Assembly: GCA_028717645.1 (NCBI GenBank)
Contig: JAQUNK010000008.1
Span: forward strand, 1 to 48,450
Direction: 5' to 3'
DNA: 48,450 bases
Source: Candidatus Omnitrophota bacterium
GTDB lineage: Bacteria; Omnitrophota; Gorgyraeia; Gygaellales; JAMWDD01
This document shows, piece by piece, positions 16,031-24,975 of this stretch. The stretch's first letter is position 1. Each line of letters opens with the position of its first letter. Under the pieces are notes generated by a model. That model worked only from the letters and a program-made list of their open reading frames with translations, was not told the origin of the DNA and ran no database searches. Made by a program: the position numbers and the translations under genes.

Positions 16031-17245
16031 ATGAAAAGAAAGAGTGTCTATTTTTTTATTATTTTAGCCGGGTTTCTTGCTGTGATGACATATTTTCTTG
16101 CCTTGGCAAAGGAGATAAAGGACAGCCCTTTTGACGACTACAAGCAATACTGGTTCGTGAGTTTTATGCTGGAGAATGGGCATAATGTTTGGGATGTTAA
16201 CCAGCAGGACAGAATAGAGGATTTATGGCATAATTTTTCCGAAAATCCATATGCAAAACCGATCCATTCTTCCGGATTTTTCTTATGCATGGTGCCATTT
16301 ACATTTTTACCGTTACGCGCGGGAGCGATTGTTTGGCTGGTCTTGGGGCACCTGGCATTACTTATTTCGCTGTGGCTGATATGGAAGATGTACGCGCGTA
16401 AAATCGGCTCAGATGGTATTTTCGTGGCACTCTTCCTTGTATTTTCATTTTGGCCGGTGAGGGAACAGTTAGTAATGGGCCAGCCTAACTTCTTTATCTT
16501 ACTTTTCCTGACGCTGGGCCTGTTCATGATTAACAGGAATAGGCCGTTTAGTGCCGGACTTATCCTGGCCTTAGCCGTTTTGTTCCGGGAATATTTTGTT
16601 ATTTTAATCCTGTATTTTCTCTGGAAGAGGAAGTGGAAGGTAACTTTAGGAATAATTTTAGGTTATTTAATGATCAAGGCATGCGCGATTCTTGCCTTCG
16701 GCCTCGATAAAGAAATTGCCTACTGGCAGTATATGTATAGCACCTTTGTTTCAAAACACGCTTCTTACATAACCAATTATTCCCTGAGCGCAAACATATT
16801 ACGCATCGGTAAGGGCCTTTTAGGCGAGGGGATACTTTCTTCCATCGCTTGGTTATTTTCCGGGGTATTTCTATTCAGGGCACTGGCCTTGACCAAAGAT
16901 GCCGAAAATCCAGGGCTTGAGTTCTGTTTATTCGTTATCCTTGCCTTTTTGTTATCCCCCTGGGTGCACGAAAGCCATTACGTGGCGTTATACCTGCCGA
17001 TATTAATACTTTGGTTTCTGTTGGATGAAGCCGAGGCGTATAATTTATTTCCGCTTTTTATCTCGGCATATTTATTGCTTGCGCTACGTTATTCATTTGT
17101 GCGGTTCAATATGTTCTACGCGGGAATTCCGGCGATAGCCAATTTGGGTAAGCCCATGGGAGTAATATTACTTTTCTTTTTGACCGGAAAATTATTAAGA
17201 AAAAAAACGCAGATGTCAGATGCGAAAGAGACCAATGAGTGTTAA
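16031..17245 (+). CDS. GT87/DUF2029-like polyprenyl-sugar glycosyltransferase
   Basis: An integral membrane protein of about 404 residues with around ten helices. The first loop has DDYKQYWFVSFMLENGHNVWD and later segments LGQ-like and LFREYFVILILYF are typical of the membrane GT-C (GT87/DUF2029) transferases that use polyprenyl-phosphate sugars. ATG 16031 is the most sensible start: a more upstream ATG (15986) lies inside the GT2 gene and adds a polar stretch. It overlaps the next gene by 26 bases. Confidence 0.75.
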   Translation: MKRKSVYFFIILAGFLAVMTYFLALAKEIKDSPFDDYKQYWFVSFMLENGHNVWDVNQQDRIEDLWHNFSENPYAKPIHSSGFFLCMVPFTFLPLRAGAIVWLVLGHLALLISLWLIWKMYARKIGSDGIFVALFLVFSFWPVREQLVMGQPNFFILLFLTLGLFMINRNRPFSAGLILALAVLFREYFVILILYFLWKRKWKVTLGIILGYLMIKACAILAFGLDKEIAYWQYMYSTFVSKHASYITNYSLSANILRIGKGLLGEGILSSIAWLFSGVFLFRALALTKDAENPGLEFCLFVILAFLLSPWVHESHYVALYLPILILWFLLDEAEAYNLFPLFISAYLLLALRYSFVRFNMFYAGIPAIANLGKPMGVILLFFLTGKLLRKKTQMSDAKETNEC

Positions 17246-18302
17246 GCGAATGATTAGGCGGGCATATCTATCTGCCAGAGGTATTTTTCTATTGCCGTTT
17301 TTGTCTGTAAGGAGGACAAGAGGCTTAGAAGGCGAAGAAATCAAGACGATATTGTTTATCCGCCATGACCGCATAGGCGACATGGTGTTATCTACGCCGG
17401 TCTTTCCAGCCTTAAAACGGAGGTTTCCTTCGGCAAGAATCATAGTTTTGGCTTCTACGCGCAATAAAGAAATAATAGCCAGTGATCCTTACGTCGATGA
17501 AATCCTGCTTTATAATAGTTTAGGTCTTTTCAGGAGGTCGTGCAGCCAGAGAAAAATCGATTTAGCGATCGATCCTTTTTGTACCTATGGATTAAAAACC
17601 GCATTCTTGGCATACCTATCCGGAGCTAAATTCAGGATAGGATTTGAAAAGGCCGGCAGAGAAATATTCTTTAATCTTAAGGGGCCAGGTTTGGATGGGG
17701 CAGGTACTATTTTAAAACATCATGAAATGCTGGTAAGGGCGCTTGGCATAGAAACAAAAGATTTTACCCCTCGGCTTTATCTGTCGCAAGAAGAAATAAG
17801 TTCTGCCAGGAATGCTATTTTGTCCAGGGGCATAAAGGAAGGCGAATTTAAGATCGTAGTCCATCCCGGCGGTTTTTATCCAAGTCAACGCTGGGGCTTT
17901 GAGCGTTTCAGTGCTTTATGCAAGGAAATTACACAAAGACTGAATGCAAAAATTATTTTTTTTACAGAGGATAAAGAGCTTAACATAAGCAATGTATTCA
18001 ATTTTTCTCACCTTGGTTTAAGACAGGTAATGTCTATCATCGGCCAGGCAGAGCTTTTTATCGGGAACAACTCCGGGCCGCTGCATATTGCTTGCGCACT
18101 GGGGATACCTACGGTTTCCACGATGGGCCCAAGCGATCCTATGCTCTGGTGGCCGCAGGGCGAGAACAACATTGTGATCAGAAAAGACCTGCCTTGCAGC
18201 CCTTGTCATAGGCCTGCTTGTTCTGTGCGTGATTGTATGGGTTTAATTACCGTGGAAGAAATGTTTATGGCCGTAGAAAAACAGATGGAGAAACTAAGAT
18301 AA
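17220..18302 (+). CDS. GT9-family glycosyltransferase (heptosyltransferase-like), first of a pair
   Basis: A 360-residue GT9 enzyme. ILFIRHDRIGDMVLSTPVFPALK at the start, the acceptor-domain strand IVVHPGGFYPSQRWGFERFS, and LFIGNNSGPLHIACALGIPTVS are the family's hallmark segments. GT9 enzymes typically build lipopolysaccharide inner core from ADP-heptose. A late CSPCHRPAC segment may bind metal. It is followed 4 bases later by a second GT9 gene, so two successive transfers are likely. A second possible start is ATG 17235. Confidence 0.88.
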   Translation: MRKRPMSVKRMIRRAYLSARGIFLLPFLSVRRTRGLEGEEIKTILFIRHDRIGDMVLSTPVFPALKRRFPSARIIVLASTRNKEIIASDPYVDEILLYNSLGLFRRSCSQRKIDLAIDPFCTYGLKTAFLAYLSGAKFRIGFEKAGREIFFNLKGPGLDGAGTILKHHEMLVRALGIETKDFTPRLYLSQEEISSARNAILSRGIKEGEFKIVVHPGGFYPSQRWGFERFSALCKEITQRLNAKIIFFTEDKELNISNVFNFSHLGLRQVMSIIGQAELFIGNNSGPLHIACALGIPTVSTMGPSDPMLWWPQGENNIVIRKDLPCSPCHRPACSVRDCMGLITVEEMFMAVEKQMEKLR

Positions 18303-18306
18303 AGTT

Positions 18307-19344
18307 ATGTTATCAGGTAATATCAAACGGATCTTGGTTATAAATTTAGGCGGTATGGGAGACTTGCTTTTGTCCAGGCCCGCGCTAAAGGCCCTGAAGA
18401 ACCATTTTCCTCAGGCAGAGATCTCCCTGCTTGTGATCCCTCAGGTTTATGAAGTCGCCGTAAGCACGCCCTACGTAGATAAGGTGTATATTCTTTACAA
18501 TGATCCGAGATGCCTTTTTAGGGACGCCGGTATTTTATTCAGCCTTAGGTGTAGGCATTTCGACTTAGCCATAAATATGCGTACTCTTGCTTCGGCTGGC
18601 GGAGCCCGGAAAATAAAATTTATCCTGGATTTTATTAAGCCTAGAGTATCTGCCGGAAGAGATACCGACGGAAGGGGGCAGTTCTTTGATATGAAGGTTC
18701 CCGAAACGCTTAAAGGTAAAAAATACGAGATGGAATACGATATAGATACGGTAACGGCCCTGGGTGCCGCAGCCTCGGATAGGAATGTAGAGTTTAAGAC
18801 CGATGAAGAAAGTGTCAAAAGGATAGAAACGATTTTAGCGCAGGAAGGGATATCAAAAACAGATATTCTTATCGGTATCCATCCCGGAGGCAGGCCTACG
18901 CGTAGATACCCTCTGGATCGTTTTTCAGAAGTAATGAATACGCTCAGCAAAAAAATATCCTGCAGGTTCGTTGTTACCGGAACTAATAATGAAGCGGGCC
19001 TGGCGCGTAAACTTATCAGGTCTAGTGAGGTGAAGATAACAGATCTTTCGGGAAAGTTAGGCTTTATGCAATTAGCAGCATTAATAAAAAGGTGCAATGT
19101 GTTTATTTCCAATGATACCGGGCCGATGCACCTGGCTGCAGTATTAAAGACGCCGCTTGTGGCAATATTCGGGGCCGGGGATATCGTGCGTTTTGACCCC
19201 TCTAACATTGCTAAGAAAACGATTGTTTTATATAAAAAGGCAGAATGCGCCCCCTGCGAGAAAATAAATTGCGAAGATTTAAGGTGCGTAAAGAGCATTT
19301 CTCCGGATGAAGTCATAAGTGCCGTTTTAGAATTACTTAAATAA
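18307..19344 (+). CDS. GT9-family glycosyltransferase (heptosyltransferase-like), second of a pair
   Basis: A 345-residue GT9 enzyme with ILVINLGGMGDLLLSRPALKALK, IGIHPGGRPTRRYPLDRFSEV and FISNDTGPMHLAAVLKTPLVAIFG. Like its neighbour it ends with a Cys-rich segment (CAPCEKINCEDLRC). The two share the family core but differ enough to be separate activities rather than a recent duplication. Probable role in lipopolysaccharide core or repeat-unit assembly. Confidence 0.88.
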   Translation: MLSGNIKRILVINLGGMGDLLLSRPALKALKNHFPQAEISLLVIPQVYEVAVSTPYVDKVYILYNDPRCLFRDAGILFSLRCRHFDLAINMRTLASAGGARKIKFILDFIKPRVSAGRDTDGRGQFFDMKVPETLKGKKYEMEYDIDTVTALGAAASDRNVEFKTDEESVKRIETILAQEGISKTDILIGIHPGGRPTRRYPLDRFSEVMNTLSKKISCRFVVTGTNNEAGLARKLIRSSEVKITDLSGKLGFMQLAALIKRCNVFISNDTGPMHLAAVLKTPLVAIFGAGDIVRFDPSNIAKKTIVLYKKAECAPCEKINCEDLRCVKSISPDEVISAVLELLK

Positions 19345-19353
19345 AATCAGGCT

Positions 19354-20004
19354 ATGTTTGAAAAAATCTATTATTGGTTACACAGAAGGATCTCAAACCC
19401 TCGAGAAAGGGGCGAATACTCCAGCGGCCTCTGGCAGGACCTGGTAAGGAAAAATACGTTGGCGCTGTGTATTGACAAAAAAGAAAACTTTTTAGAAGTA
19501 GGCTGCGGGGAAGGGCTGTTTTTACAGCAATTAGCCGAGAAGTGCCCTAACCTAAGCCTGTTTGGGGTTGACCCGTGGAATGAAATATTGGAAAGGGCGA
19601 GAAAGAAGAATATCAAAAATACCCGGTTCTACGTTGCCAGCGCCCAAGCCATGCCTTTTGAGCAGAACTTTTTCGACGGAGTTGCCTGTATTAACGTCTT
19701 TTTTAACCTGCCTTATGATAAAGACGTTATTTCCAGCCTCAAAGAAATTTCGCGGGTTTCTAAAAAAGGAGCAAAAATTATTTTTGATATCCGTAATAGC
19801 CTTAACCCTCTGCTTTTTTTAAAATACAAGTTTGCAAAATACTATGACAAAACAGTGAAAGACCTGCCCTTAAGGACGTACAGCTTAAAGAAGATGACCG
19901 GATATTTGAATGAGTGTGGGATGGAAATAACTAAAAAAATATATCTTGGTTTTCCCTATAATATTTTTTCTCCGATCATCATAATGGAGGCGAGAAAAAG
20001 ATAA
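19354..20004 (+). CDS. Class I SAM-dependent methyltransferase
   Basis: A 216-residue protein with the SAM-binding loop FLEVGCGEGLFLQQLAEKC, acidic FGVDPWNEI, YVASAQAMPFEQNFFDGVACINVF (motif II and III) and a C-terminal beta-rich end. This is the Methyltransf_11 arrangement. In this context it may methylate a sugar or a lipid-linked intermediate. Its stop shares one base with the start of the DegT gene. Confidence 0.8.
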   Translation: MFEKIYYWLHRRISNPRERGEYSSGLWQDLVRKNTLALCIDKKENFLEVGCGEGLFLQQLAEKCPNLSLFGVDPWNEILERARKKNIKNTRFYVASAQAMPFEQNFFDGVACINVFFNLPYDKDVISSLKEISRVSKKGAKIIFDIRNSLNPLLFLKYKFAKYYDKTVKDLPLRTYSLKKMTGYLNECGMEITKKIYLGFPYNIFSPIIIMEARKR

Positions 20005-21176
20005 TGTTGGCGAAAATTCCTATTGCCGCTACTCCCTTGAGCCTGGGGATGCTCTCAAAAAGCCTGTTTAAGGGGAACCGGGAAGAACTTGCCAGGGAAT
20101 TTTCTTCCCGGGCCAATGTAAAATACCTTTATTTCTGTAACAGTGGTTTATCCGCCTGTTACCTTATTCTAAAAACTTTGCAGAAAAAAAGTAAGAGGCA
20201 GGAAGTTGCTTTGCCTGCCTATACTGCGCCTTCTTTGGCTGTGGCCGTAAAAAAGGCAGGGCTAAGGGTGAGATTATCGGATATTTCCCTGGAAGATTTT
20301 AACGCGGATCTTAATTTATTGGGCGATGTATCCGGGAATGACACATTGGCGATCTTGGCCGTGCATATGTTCGGGCTGGTGGCGCAGGGCATCCCTGAGC
20401 TAAAACAAAAATTTAGCAATACCTTTATTATAGAAGATTGTGCGCAGGCTATGGGTAGCCGGATAAACGGTTCATCCGTAGGCAGTTTAGGCGACGCAAG
20501 TTTCTTTAGTTTCAATAAGGGGAAGAATATTCCTACTTACGGCGGAGGGTGCATAGCGACCAATTCCGAAGATCTTTTTAAGGATATGGTCAGGGTATCG
20601 GAAGAATTCATAAAAGAACCAGTGTTTTATCGCAGGTTAAATTTAGTTTTAAAGAATTTCTGCCTTTCCCTGGCAGTACGGCCTTTCATCTATGGCTTGG
20701 GCCACCGTTTTATTTCTTTATTCAAAGATAACGCGCCTGCGCGGGATATCAGGATAGAGCATTATACGGATTTTCAGGCGGCAGTTGCTTGGGGCTTATT
20801 GGAAAATTTAGAAGATTTCAGCCGAAAAAGATATAGCAACGGGCTATCTTTGCTTAAGGCCATGAAAGGCCTGGAAGGCATAACCTTGCCTAAAATCCAG
20901 CCAGAGACGCAGCCGGCCTTTAACCGCCTGCCGGTAATAATTAAGGACCTGGAAAGAAGAGATATCCTGGAAAAAAAATTATGGAAGGCAGGGATCGAGA
21001 CGTCAAGGCTTTATCTTAAGCCTATCCACCATATCTTTGATTTAGGTTACAAATCAGAGGATTTTCCCAATGCCGTGTATCTGGCTGAGCATTTATTGAC
21101 GCTGCCCGTGCATCCTATGGTTAGCGAAGCGATCATCGAAAAAATGATAAATATTTTTAAAGAGGCCCTGGCATGA
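20004..21176 (+). CDS. DegT/DnrJ/EryC1/StrS-family PLP aminotransferase
   Basis: A 390-residue sugar aminotransferase. YFCNSGLSACYLILKTL is the phosphate-binding start of the fold, EDCAQAMGSRINGSSVGSLG is the conserved DCAQ pattern, and FFSFNKGKNIPTYGGG holds the PLP-binding Lys (the second Lys). Such enzymes move an amino group onto a nucleotide-linked keto sugar. The protein overlaps the following radical SAM gene by 4 bases. A sugar with an amino substituent in the polysaccharide is thus likely. Confidence 0.85.
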   Translation: MLAKIPIAATPLSLGMLSKSLFKGNREELAREFSSRANVKYLYFCNSGLSACYLILKTLQKKSKRQEVALPAYTAPSLAVAVKKAGLRVRLSDISLEDFNADLNLLGDVSGNDTLAILAVHMFGLVAQGIPELKQKFSNTFIIEDCAQAMGSRINGSSVGSLGDASFFSFNKGKNIPTYGGGCIATNSEDLFKDMVRVSEEFIKEPVFYRRLNLVLKNFCLSLAVRPFIYGLGHRFISLFKDNAPARDIRIEHYTDFQAAVAWGLLENLEDFSRKRYSNGLSLLKAMKGLEGITLPKIQPETQPAFNRLPVIIKDLERRDILEKKLWKAGIETSRLYLKPIHHIFDLGYKSEDFPNAVYLAEHLLTLPVHPMVSEAIIEKMINIFKEALA

Positions 21177-22327
21177 CATTTTTACGCAATGCCGAACGAT
21201 TCTTTTATAAATCTTTGAAACAGCCGAAGTATGCCTTTAGGGTAGGGCTCAAGCGCCTGGAGGCTTCTTTTTATTATCATTTTGGCAGCGGAAGGGCAAG
21301 CTATCCTGAAGCGATAACCTTGTTCCTTACCCATAAATGTAACCTGCATTGTAAGATGTGCGGGCAGTGGGGAGAGACAGGAGTGACCAGGAAGCAGGGC
21401 ACACAGTTCATCCAGCAGGAATTGTCCCGAGAGGAAATCAAAGCGGTTATCGACGATGCATCGAGGTTCAGGCCCAATATTACTCTTTTTGGCGGAGAGC
21501 CGCTGATCTATCCGGATTGTGCAGATCTTATCCGTTATATCAAAAGCAAAAAAATGCATTGCCTGATCATTACCAACGGTTTTCTGCTTGAGGAATTGGC
21601 GCAAGGATTAGTCGAAAGCGGCCTGGATGAGTTGAATGTTTCTTTAGACGGTAATGCCGCGCTGCATGATGAGATCCGCGGTATGCCGGGTTTATTCGAT
21701 AAAATAATGCGCGGCCTGGCGAAGATAAATTATTTTAAAGAAAAAAAGGCAAGAAAAAAACCCCTGATAAATTTACAATGTACGATAACCAGCTACAACT
21801 ATAGGCATCTGGAACAACTGGTGGATGTAGCTAGGCAGGCAAAAGCTAATTCCCTTACTTTCCATAACCTTATTTTTATTGACCGAGCAACATTGGAAAA
21901 ACAGGCCGAGTTCGACAAAATGCTGGGTTGTTCGCCTGGCGACTGGGAAGGGTTCAATTTTAACCCCGGCATTGACACGGGGCTGCTTGAAAAAAAGAAG
22001 AAAGAGATCCTTTCCTTGAAACACGATTTTAGCATAGATTTTTACCCTAATTTTTCTTTTGCCCAGTTAGAAGATTATTATGGCAACCCCTGTTATTCAC
22101 CGCATGAATATTCCTGCCGGTGCCAGAGCCCTTGGATCGTGGCCTATGTTTTTCCGGATGGAGGAGTCAGGCCGTGCCTGAACAGCACTTATTCTTTCGG
22201 CAATATCAGGGAACTTAGATTTACACAGGCCTGGAACAGCGACGCTGCGCTTAAATTCAGGAATATACTTAAGAAAAACAAAATGTTTCCTGCGTGCATA
22301 AGATGCACAGAACTATACCGCTATTAA
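21173..22327 (+). CDS. Radical SAM/SPASM-type protein within the polysaccharide locus
   Basis: A 384-residue enzyme. CNLHCKMC (Cys56, 60, 63) and FGGEPLIYP are the cluster and SAM motifs. A C-terminal Cys-rich segment (SCRCQSPWI, RPCLNSTYSFGNIREL, PACIRC) is a SPASM or twitch domain for extra clusters. Similar genes occur in many exopolysaccharide and lipopolysaccharide loci, where the substrate is unknown. It is in a four-gene coupled set (aminotransferase, this gene, GT4, PHP-like protein). Confidence 0.82.
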   Translation: MTFLRNAERFFYKSLKQPKYAFRVGLKRLEASFYYHFGSGRASYPEAITLFLTHKCNLHCKMCGQWGETGVTRKQGTQFIQQELSREEIKAVIDDASRFRPNITLFGGEPLIYPDCADLIRYIKSKKMHCLIITNGFLLEELAQGLVESGLDELNVSLDGNAALHDEIRGMPGLFDKIMRGLAKINYFKEKKARKKPLINLQCTITSYNYRHLEQLVDVARQAKANSLTFHNLIFIDRATLEKQAEFDKMLGCSPGDWEGFNFNPGIDTGLLEKKKKEILSLKHDFSIDFYPNFSFAQLEDYYGNPCYSPHEYSCRCQSPWIVAYVFPDGGVRPCLNSTYSFGNIRELRFTQAWNSDAALKFRNILKKNKMFPACIRCTELYRY

Positions 22328-22328
22328 A

Positions 22329-23498
22329 ATGAAGAAAATAAAGGTTGCCGAAATCATTACGCGCATGGATTGGGCCGGTTCGCCGGACATAGTACGCCTG
22401 ATTGTTTCGCGCCTGGACCCGGAAATTTACGATGTCAAATTGATCATCGGGAAAACAAGATTTGCCACGGCTAAAACAAAGGCATTCCTGGACCGCGCAT
22501 CCAGCAAGATCACGGTTATCCCCGAGTTAAAAAGGGATATCCTTCCGGTAAGCGACCTGGCTGCGTTCATCCGCTTGTTTATCCTGTTCAGGGCGCAAAA
22601 ATTTGATATCGTGCATACGCATACTGCCAAGGCAGGGGCCTTGGGCAGGCTGGCTGCTTATTTATGCGGGGTACCGGTGATCCTGCATACTCCGCACGGG
22701 CATAATTTTTACGGTTATTTCAACAGGATCTGCAGCAAGATCATTATTATCATTGAAAAGTTCCTCACTCTTTTTACCGATAAAATAATCTGCCTGACTG
22801 ACCTGGAAAGGCAGGATTTTCTGAAGTTTAAAGTGGCTGATGAGAAAAAATTGACCTTAATTTATCAGGGCCTTGAACTTGACGAATTTACGGATATCAA
22901 CATAGATAAAGGAAAAAGCAGGGCTGCTTTGGGGGTCAAGAGCGACGCATTGGTCGTAGGTTTTATCGGTCGGCTGGAGCGGATAAAAGGGCTGGATTAC
23001 TTAATTGAAGCATCGGTGAGTGTTCTGAAAAATAACCCGTTAGCTGTGTTCCTTATCGTGGGAGAAGGGTCCTTGCACAAAAAATTAGAGAAAAAGGTGA
23101 ATTCGCTCGGGCTTGCCAGCGCCTATATATTTAGTGGCTGGAGGGACAATATCCCTGATCTGTTTTCTGCTATTGATTTATTGGTTTTACCGTCTTTAAA
23201 TGAGGCAGTAGGTATAGTCTTGGTCCAGGCGCAGGCAATGGGTATTCCGGTAGTGGCTACAAAAGTAGGCGGTATACCGGAGATCATCAAGGATAACCAA
23301 ACCGGGATTTTGGTGCCCCCGCGGAATCCTCAAGAATTGGCCAGGGCGATGAGCAGTTTATTAAAAAATAAAGATATGAGGCTACAAATGTCTGAGGCTG
23401 CCAGGATATGGATGAACGGAAAGTTTGAAATAGCGGATATGATAAATAAAGTTTCGCAGCTTTATGAAGGAATGGTGAGGACGAAAAATGTCAAATAA
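22329..23498 (+). CDS. GT4-family glycosyltransferase
   Basis: A 389-residue GT-B enzyme. IVHTHTAKAGALGRLAAYL and VILHTPHGHNFYG are N-domain segments seen in WbnK/WcaI-type transferases. FIGRLERIKGLDYLIEA and FSGWRDNIPDLFSAIDLLVLPS belong to the donor domain. In the E-x7-E motif (EAVGIVLVQ) the second Glu is replaced by Gln, which is unusual though tolerated in some members. It overlaps the next gene by 11 bases. Confidence 0.88.
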   Translation: MKKIKVAEIITRMDWAGSPDIVRLIVSRLDPEIYDVKLIIGKTRFATAKTKAFLDRASSKITVIPELKRDILPVSDLAAFIRLFILFRAQKFDIVHTHTAKAGALGRLAAYLCGVPVILHTPHGHNFYGYFNRICSKIIIIIEKFLTLFTDKIICLTDLERQDFLKFKVADEKKLTLIYQGLELDEFTDINIDKGKSRAALGVKSDALVVGFIGRLERIKGLDYLIEASVSVLKNNPLAVFLIVGEGSLHKKLEKKVNSLGLASAYIFSGWRDNIPDLFSAIDLLVLPSLNEAVGIVLVQAQAMGIPVVATKVGGIPEIIKDNQTGILVPPRNPQELARAMSSLLKNKDMRLQMSEAARIWMNGKFEIADMINKVSQLYEGMVRTKNVK

Positions 23499-24972
23499 GA
23501 TTACCTTATTTTTAATTATTTTTGGCCTTCTTGGTTTTTCCTGTTTGGCCTGGGCCCAGGATTATGTTCAGGTGGCTGCTGAAGTGCATATGAATTCCAG
23601 GACGAGCGAGGGAAAATATTCTATCCCTGAAATTATCGATATCGCCCGGGCAAACGACATCAAAGTAATCGTTATTACCGACCGCGATACGATGAAGTGG
23701 GAATATGGCCTCTGGCCCTTTGCTAATGTCGTAAAGCGGACCATCGAGCAGGTCTCTGTTTTTAAGTATGGTGTTAAGCGCTACTTGGATCAGATAAGAA
23801 CGGCTAATAAAGAAAATCCCGATATGGTCCTGATCCCTGGCGTAGAATCGGCACCTTTTTATTATTGGCAGGGAAGCGTCTTTAGTAACAGCCTTCGAAT
23901 TATAAACTGGCATAAACATATCCTGGCTATAGGAATGGAAAAAGAAAGCGATTACAAGCATCTTCCTGTTATCGGTAACAAGCAAGGGCTTATGTTACCC
24001 TTGAGGGCCAAGAATATTTTTTCTTTCGTCATTCCTTTGCTTATTTTTCTCATAGCTATTTTATGCTTACGCAAATGGTGGATGATACATAAATATTATC
24101 GTTTCCTGAAGAATGGCGCATATGGGTTGTTATGGAAAATATACGGGATTTCTTTTTTTGTTGTAGGCCTGGTTTTGTTATTACATAATTATCCGTTCAG
24201 AGATTTTAAATTTAACCAGTATCAAAATAATCTGGGGGTAATGCCGTATCAGAACTTCATTGATTATGTTGGCCGTCATGGCGGCCTGACTTTTTGGGCG
24301 CATCCGGAAGCAGAATATTTTCAGACGATCGGAAACATCAAAATAGAAACTTTCGAGCACTCACAAGACTTATTGAATGTGAAAGATTATACAGGTTTCG
24401 CCGTATTTTATGAAGGCTTTAACCGCTCCGGCAATATAGGAGGAATCTGGGATGAGGCCCTGAAGCAATATTGTCAGGGGAAAAGAGGGACTCCTGTATG
24501 GGCGATAGGCGGTTTAGCTTTTGATATTACCGGCGACCTGGACGCATATATGAAAGACCTGAGGAATATCCTGCTTGTGCCCAGGCTCGATAAAAATGAA
24601 GCATTAGCCGCACTCGGCCGCGGCAGGATGTATGTGCTCAGGGGCAGGGATTCTTCCTGTTTTATCTTGGATAAATTTATGCTAAGAGATGTTGCTTCTG
24701 GCCTTACTGAAACAATGGGCGGGTGTCTCCAGGCCCAAGGTGCGGTAGAGATACAAATGAGCGGGCATTTTTTGACTGCGCGGGAAAAGAGTCTAAAAAT
24801 AAAATTGATCAAGAACGGCACAGTGGTCAAGACGTTTGATGTCAATTCGCCTTTTAATATTTTATACAATGATGAAGTTTTAGGAAAAGATGGAATGTCG
24901 TATTATCGGCTCGAGATCAATTCGTCCGACCTTACGGTAATTACGAACCCGATTTTTATCAGGCGTAAATAA
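23488..24972 (+). CDS. Membrane protein with PHP-type metal-dependent hydrolase domain
   Basis: A 494-residue protein. A signal peptide (LFLIIFGLLGFSCLAWAQ) precedes PHP-like motifs: EVHMNSRTSEG (compare HxH...SDG), VIVITDRDT, LIPGVES, HKHILAIGME, and later LTFWAHPEAE. Two membrane segments near 171-190 and 214-234 interrupt the domain, so the metal site would be built from parts on either side of a hairpin in the membrane. The C-terminal 110 residues are beta-rich and end in SSDLTVITNPIFIRRK. It may hydrolyse a phosphoester of the polysaccharide outside the cytoplasm. The first His-x-His is imperfect (HMN), so activity is not assured. Confidence 0.65.
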   Translation: MSNKITLFLIIFGLLGFSCLAWAQDYVQVAAEVHMNSRTSEGKYSIPEIIDIARANDIKVIVITDRDTMKWEYGLWPFANVVKRTIEQVSVFKYGVKRYLDQIRTANKENPDMVLIPGVESAPFYYWQGSVFSNSLRIINWHKHILAIGMEKESDYKHLPVIGNKQGLMLPLRAKNIFSFVIPLLIFLIAILCLRKWWMIHKYYRFLKNGAYGLLWKIYGISFFVVGLVLLLHNYPFRDFKFNQYQNNLGVMPYQNFIDYVGRHGGLTFWAHPEAEYFQTIGNIKIETFEHSQDLLNVKDYTGFAVFYEGFNRSGNIGGIWDEALKQYCQGKRGTPVWAIGGLAFDITGDLDAYMKDLRNILLVPRLDKNEALAALGRGRMYVLRGRDSSCFILDKFMLRDVASGLTETMGGCLQAQGAVEIQMSGHFLTAREKSLKIKLIKNGTVVKTFDVNSPFNILYNDEVLGKDGMSYYRLEINSSDLTVITNPIFIRRK

Positions 24973-24975
24973 GAT

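Noticed and set aside
18495-19316. Long minus-strand frame opposite the second GT9 gene
   Set aside because: It is the antisense shadow of a clear GT9 enzyme and resembles no family.
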